Source of the DNA: an uncultured Pelagibacteraceae bacterium | GTDB lineage: Bacteria > Pseudomonadota > Alphaproteobacteria > Pelagibacterales > Pelagibacteraceae | NCBI GenBank assembly: GCA_902573705.1 | Contig: CACGKR010000003.1 | Coordinates: forward strand, 1 to 47,465 | DNA length: 47,465 nt | Direction: 5' to 3' | Part shown: piece after piece, positions 46,122 to 47,465 of the stretch | Numbering within the stretch: the stretch's first letter is position 1 | Layout of the letters: the number at the start of each line of letters is the position of its first letter | Notes under the pieces: generated by a model | The model's input: only the letters and a program-made list of their open reading frames with translations | What the model was told of the DNA's origin: nothing | Databases searched by the model: none | Translations under genes and position numbers: made by a program

Positions 46122-47465
46122 TTAATGATTTTTGTGGCTTCATATCAGCTTTATTTATACCTGCAACTTTGACAGGTTTTTTCATAGCGTCTCTTCTAAA
46201 CGGCTCTCCTAATTCTTGGTTCAAAATTATTTCAATAAAAGTTGTGACTCCTTTTTTTTGATCTTCACAAGATTTTTTTATGGCTTCTGTAGTTTCCTTC
46301 ATTGTTTTTACAGTTACTCCTTTTAAACCACAAGCATTAGCTACTTTTGCATAACTTAATTCTGGATCTAATTCTGTTCCGATAAAGTTATTATCAAACC
46401 ATAGAGTAGTATTCCTTTTTTCTGCCCCCCACTGATAATTTCTAAAAATAACCATTGTAATTGCTGGCCACTCTTTTCTAGCACAAGAGCTCATTTCATT
46501 CATGCTTATTCCAAATGCCCCATCTCCTGCAAAGCCAATTACTGGTGTATTTGGACATCCGATTTTTGCTCCCAAAATTGAAGGAAAACCATAACCACAT
46601 GGTCCAAATAGTCCAGGTGCTAAATATTTTCTTGGTTTTTCAAATGTTGGATAAGCATTTCCAATTGCACAATTATTTCCAATATCACTTGAGATTATCA
46701 CATCATCCGGCATTCCAACTTGTATTGCTCTCCAAGCTTGTCTTGGTGACATTCTATCTTTGTCTCTTTCTCTTGCTTCTTTATTCCAAACTGTTCCTTC
46801 ATCATCATCTTCATGATCTAAACTAGATAATTTCTGTAACCATGCAGATTTTGTTTGATGAATTAATTCTTTTCTTTTCTGTCTGTTTGTATCACCTGCA
46901 TTAGAGGATAATTTGTCAAAAATTTGTTGAGCAACTAATTTTGCATCACCGCTTATCCCAACTGTTACTTTTTTTGTTAAACCAATCCTATCTGGATTTA
47001 TGTCAACTTGAATTATATTTGCATTTTTTGGCCAGTAATCCATTCCATATCCTGGTAGGGTTGAAAACGGATTTAATCTTGTTCCTAAAGCTAAAATAAC
47101 ATCTGCTTTTGAAATTAACTCCATTGCTGCTTTTGATCCATTATAACCTAATGGTCCTACAGCTAATGGATGACTTCCAGGAAAACTATCATTATGCTGA
47201 TAACCAGAACAAACTGGTGAGTCTAATTTTTCTGCAAGTTTTTTTGTTTCACTTATTGCGTCACCAATCACAACTCCCGCACCAGATAAAATAACTGGAA
47301 ACTTAGCATTTGATAAAAGCTTAGATGCTTTATCTATTGCCTCAGCTCCACCGCCTTGTCTTTCTAATCTTACAATTGGTGGTAGTTCGATATCAATAAC
47401 TTGCGTCCAATAATCTCTAGGAACATTTATTTGTGCTGGTGCTGATCCTCTTATTGCTTTTTCTA
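46114..47465 (-). CDS. xsc: Sulfoacetaldehyde acetyltransferase (partial; N-terminus beyond window edge)
   Basis: Frame open to window end: RGSAPAQINVPRDYWTQVIDIELPPIVRLERQGGG.. YQHNDSFPGSHPLAVGPLGYNGSKAAMELISKADVILALGTRLNPFSTLPGYGMDYWP; GFAGDGAFGISMNE; EPFRRDAMKKPVKVAGI. ORF track start at 47271 is an internal GTG. Confidence 0.92.
   Translation of the reverse strand, partial: EKAIRGSAPAQINVPRDYWTQVIDIELPPIVRLERQGGGAEAIDKASKLLSNAKFPVILSGAGVVIGDAISETKKLAEKLDSPVCSGYQHNDSFPGSHPLAVGPLGYNGSKAAMELISKADVILALGTRLNPFSTLPGYGMDYWPKNANIIQVDINPDRIGLTKKVTVGISGDAKLVAQQIFDKLSSNAGDTNRQKRKELIHQTKSAWLQKLSSLDHEDDDEGTVWNKEARERDKDRMSPRQAWRAIQVGMPDDVIISSDIGNNCAIGNAYPTFEKPRKYLAPGLFGPCGYGFPSILGAKIGCPNTPVIGFAGDGAFGISMNEMSSCARKEWPAITMVIFRNYQWGAEKRNTTLWFDNNFIGTELDPELSYAKVANACGLKGVTVKTMKETTEAIKKSCEDQKKGVTTFIEIILNQELGEPFRRDAMKKPVKVAGINKADMKPQKSLNG

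Noticed and set aside
46114-47271. Xsc starting at 47271 as given in the ORF track
   Set aside because: The GTG at 47271 is internal; the frame stays open with clear Xsc sequence to the window edge at 47465.
1-47465. CRISPR arrays, transposons, prophage, toxin-antitoxin pairs
   Set aside because: No regularly spaced repeats, transposase, integrase, phage structural or recognisable toxin-antitoxin ORFs were found by reading the sequence and ORF track.

Overview
AT-rich, gene-dense, streamlined window typical of a SAR11/Pelagibacter-like marine alphaproteobacterium (inferred from gene content, AT richness and minimal intergenic space). No rRNA, CRISPR array, transposase or phage genes were seen. 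One tRNA (CAT anticodon) is present.

Main content, start to end:
- a frameshifted membrane glycosyltransferase-like gene
- a polar amino-acid ABC transporter
- an operon mtnP - mtnA - FucA-like class II aldolase - speD/speE fusion, divergent from apt (polyamine synthesis plus methylthioadenosine disposal)
- a surface-glycan island (rmlB, rmlA, rmlC, several glycosyltransferases) ending at the tRNA
- two related small tail-anchored-type proteins beside a tandem-HTH regulator
- a BASS-family transporter and a dimethylglycine-dehydrogenase-like FAD/GcvT protein
- organosulfonate genes spread over the window: a tpa-like aminotransferase, ald, tauABC with an oversized TauC, a sulfolactate-dehydrogenase-like gene, a pta-like gene, an hpsN-like gene, and xsc at the right edge
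- alternative oxidase, Tat-type MsrB, 1-Cys peroxiredoxin, and an ETHE1-like - cysE - cysK cluster
- a compact operon of nine small, mostly uncharacterised proteins (36987-40369) with NTF2/SnoaL-like, cupin-like, possible alpha/beta-barrel and secreted/membrane members
- a truncated aldehyde dehydrogenase joined to a truncated DUF5989-like gene next to an SxtJ-like gene and xsc

Best candidates for something undescribed: the nine-gene operon, which has a hairpin-containing upstream element shared with the BASS transporter gene at almost the same distance from the start codon, and the compact speDE-fusion/MTA-shunt operon. All assignments come from reading the sequence and recalling families; no database search was run.
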